Assembly (NCBI GenBank): GCA_031549535.1 | Contig: JAVBPP010000090.1 | Location: 1-5,307, forward strand | From: JAVBPP01 sp031549535 | GTDB lineage: Bacteria; Bacillota; Clostridia; Oscillospirales; Acutalibacteraceae | DNA: 5,307 nucleotides | Direction: 5' to 3' | Shown here: positions 4,168-5,307 of the stretch, piece by piece | How positions within the stretch are numbered: position 1 is the stretch's first letter | How the letters are laid out: every line of letters begins with the position of its first letter | Notes under the pieces: model-generated | What the model saw: the letters and a program-made list of their open reading frames with translations, nothing else | Database searches by the model: none | What the model was told of the DNA's origin: nothing | Translations under genes and position numbers: made by a program

Positions 4168-4797
4168 GTGTATTATGTCTACAAAGCCTGCGGCTATGTG
4201 TTACCGTCAGAGCGTCAAAAGGGCCGCTTGGACAGTTATGACCCTCCCACGGTAATCAGCCGTAACTGGAAGGAGTGGCTGGCGGTTCTGGATTTAAGAA
4301 TCTGCAAAGACTGCGAAAAAAGGCATGGGAAAATCTATTCAATTGAGGAAAATCCAGAGGAGGAACTGCCGTTACATCCAAATTGCCGTTGTCACATCGC
4401 AACGATGAAGGCGGTTTACGCTGGAGATGGGACAAACGATGGGAAACATGGAGCTGATTGGTGGATCCGAAACGAGGGACGGTTGCCGGAATATTATATT
4501 ACATTTTCTAAAATTAAAGAGATGGGCTGGAAACCGGGGGAAAGTCCAGCCAAATATGCTCCAGGAAGAATGCTTACGCGTGGGGTGTACCACAATGATG
4601 AGGGACATCTTCCGGACGCCGCTGGCCGCGTCTGGTTTGAGGCCGATATCAACTACTATGAGGGGAAGCGAAACAAACATCGCCTTATATGGTCAAATGA
4701 CGGACTAATCTTCGCGACCTATAACCACTACAAAACATATATGGAAATAATAAGAATGGAAGATGGCTATGACGAATTCGAACAGGATACAAATTGA
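4168..4797 (+). CDS. Barnase-type RNase toxin with phage Mu F-like N-terminal motif
   Basis: A 209-aa predicted guanyl-preferring RNase toxin. The N-terminal third carries C46-x2-C49-x3-H53-G-K and L-x-H70-P-N-C73-R-C75, the zinc-binding-like signature of phage Mu F/minor capsid (head morphogenesis) proteins, which also occurs as a pretoxin part in clostridial polymorphic toxins. Residues about 97-195 align with barnase: RLPEYYIT, GHLPDAAGR, FEADINY, NHYKTY. Catalytic equivalents are present: E158 (barnase Glu73), R168 (Arg83), R172 (Arg87), H187 (His102). Guanine-site N143 and E145 are kept. Differences: F113 in place of Lys27 and D144 in place of Arg59. The start is GTG 4168, with TGGAGG seven bases upstream; ATG 4147 and TTG 4123 lie in or by the MITE without a ribosome site. 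There is no signal peptide, WXG or repeat region, so delivery is unclear. The immunity gene overlaps it by 29 bases. No solid promoter was seen between the rpmB terminator and the start. RNase fold call firm; secretion role inferred. Confidence 0.9.
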   Translation: MYYVYKACGYVLPSERQKGRLDSYDPPTVISRNWKEWLAVLDLRICKDCEKRHGKIYSIEENPEEELPLHPNCRCHIATMKAVYAGDGTNDGKHGADWWIRNEGRLPEYYITFSKIKEMGWKPGESPAKYAPGRMLTRGVYHNDEGHLPDAAGRVWFEADINYYEGKRNKHRLIWSNDGLIFATYNHYKTYMEIIRMEDGYDEFEQDTN

Positions 4798-5083
4798 CTT
4801 TACAGGTTGCCACTATATTATGGAGATGCACGAGCGAATTGCTGCGGCGTTTCACTTTCCGGAATACTATGGCAGGAATTGGAGCGCATTTTGGGATTTA
4901 ATAGATGGCCTGGGAGATAACACCCTAGTAGAGATTCGAGGACTCGCCGGCTTGCCGCAAGACCTTTCCTGGGATTCCCAAAAGTTTTTGGAAATCTTGC
5001 AGCGCAACAAGGATGAGATGGCGGAATTGAAGAAACGTTGCCCTCAGGTTGACTGCCGGTTTAATTTTATTGTGATTGACTGA
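4769..5083 (+). CDS. Barstar-family inhibitor, immunity protein to the adjacent RNase
   Basis: A 104-aa cytoplasmic inhibitor expected to plug the RNase active site. The family signature FPEYYGRNWSAFWDLIDG (residues 30-47) matches barstar LPEYYGENLDALWDCLTG, with barstar Tyr29, Trp38 and Asp39 kept as Y33, W42 and D43; Asp39 is the main contact to catalytic His102. Barstar Asp35 is S39 here, and the position of Glu76 is, by a less sure alignment, Q71. The C-terminal FNFIVID strand resembles barstar ITIIL. ATG 4769 was preferred over ATG 4763, two codons earlier, because GGAAG (4758-4762) is six bases ahead of it. It overlaps the toxin 3' end by 29 bases in another frame, so the two are co-transcribed and probably translationally coupled. 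The length is slightly above barstar (90 aa). Confidence 0.93.
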   Translation: MTNSNRIQIDFTGCHYIMEMHERIAAAFHFPEYYGRNWSAFWDLIDGLGDNTLVEIRGLAGLPQDLSWDSQKFLEILQRNKDEMAELKKRCPQVDCRFNFIVID

Positions 5084-5094
5084 TCTCAAAATAC

Positions 5095-5128
5095 AAGCTC
5101 CCGTACGATTTGTACGGGAGCTTTTTTT
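5095..5128 (+). terminator. Intrinsic terminator of the toxin/immunity operon
   Basis: A perfect 12-bp stem, AAGCTCCCGTAC (5095-5106) with GTACGGGAGCTT (5112-5123), a five-base loop and a seven-T tract. It begins 12 bases after the immunity stop codon, a textbook rho-independent terminator. Confidence 0.95.
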
Positions 5129-5150
5129 GATTGGAAGGGGGCTTGGAGTA

Positions 5151-5162
5151 ATACCAATATCC
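5151..5162 (+). mobile_element. Single end of another element of the ATACCAAT family
   Basis: ATACCAATATCC preceded by TA repeats the terminal sequence of the other copies (copy 2 has ATGCCAATATCC). No matching GGTAT end is seen before base 5307, so the element is either longer than 157 bp and continues out of the window, or only one end survives. Confidence 0.5.
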
Positions 5163-5251
5163 AAAGAAATAAAGTGTACCCCGTGTCAAGGACAACATGG
5201 GTTTTTGCTCTTCCAAAATCAAAGGATATCAGCTATAGTAAAAGGGCTTTA

Positions 5252-5302
5252 CCATTACGCAGGATAGTGCAACGCTGAGGAGCGACATGAGCGGCGTAAT
5301 GG
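5252..5302. repeat. 9-bp inverted repeat at right edge, possibly structured RNA
   Basis: CCATTACGC (5252-5260) is the exact reverse complement of GCGTAATGG (5294-5302). Inside lies CGCT-GAGG-AGCG (5273-5284), and just before it GTAAA/TTTAC (5238-5252). The nesting of three stems suggests folded RNA, but I do not recognise the class and the window ends here. Confidence 0.35.
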
Positions 5303-5307
5303 GTTTG
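5287..5307 (+). CDS. Possible start of a gene running off the right edge
   Basis: ATG at 5287 follows GAGGAG (5277-5282) by four bases and opens seven codons (MSGVMGL) before the window ends. A promoter-like pair TTCCAA (5211-5216) and TATAGT (5234-5239) with a 17-base spacer sits about 50 bases upstream. The spacing to the ATG is short, and the same bases form the inverted repeat above, so this could be non-coding. Confidence 0.2.

Overview
This looks like chromosome of an anaerobic, low-to-mid-GC Firmicute, most likely a clostridial (Oscillospiraceae/Ruminococcaceae-like) gut organism. The evidence is a Firmicutes-type RimP with an SD-preceded TTG start, a GH25 lysozyme with a Thr/Ser-rich linker and choline-binding-like repeat, a ZTP-type riboswitch leader, a C. 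difficile CD3324-like small HTH protein, and an RpmB typical of that group. The lineage is inferred from memory of protein families; no search was run.

Layout. Bases 1-413 (minus) hold the first ~137 codons of rimP, preceded by a strong promoter and a ~140-nt structured leader with three hairpins, one closed by a GCAA tetraloop. Divergent from it, 752-2227 (plus) encodes an exported GH25 muramidase. At 2260-2435 there is a near-ideal promoter, a ZTP (pfl-type) aptamer with a compensated pseudoknot, and an intrinsic terminator. These control a GNAT acetyltransferase gene (2453-3053) that is now a pseudogene: it has a one-base loss in a T run and a 103-bp palindromic MITE inserted in the middle. 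A second copy of the same MITE, inverted, forms the 3' end of the pseudogene. A strong terminator at 3168 overlaps the 3' end of the convergent minus-strand CD3324-like gene (3183-3464). The stretch 3465-3821 has no secure gene, but holds a possible frameshifted small minus-strand ORF, two inverted repeats and a promoter for rpmB (3822-4019). A third element (4030-4142) with the same ends but a different interior carries the rpmB terminator. Next to it lies a complete barnase-type RNase toxin gene (4168-4797) overlapping a barstar-type immunity gene (4769-5083), closed by a perfect terminator. A fourth copy of the MITE end starts at 5151 and its partner is outside the window. The last 55 bases contain a 9-bp inverted repeat and a possible start of another gene.

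How it fits together. The window begins in a conserved housekeeping operon (rimP) and passes into a zone peppered with ATACCAATC-ended miniature elements that sit at or inside nearly every gene boundary from 2.7 kb onward. The working cargo is the two-gene RNase toxin/immunity module. In it the toxin has an N-terminal Cys/His motif like phage Mu F/minor capsid proteins, and the pair appears to have changed its interface together: barnase Arg59 is Asp here, while barstar Asp35 and (tentatively) Glu76 are Ser and Gln. The riboswitch is left driving a broken gene.
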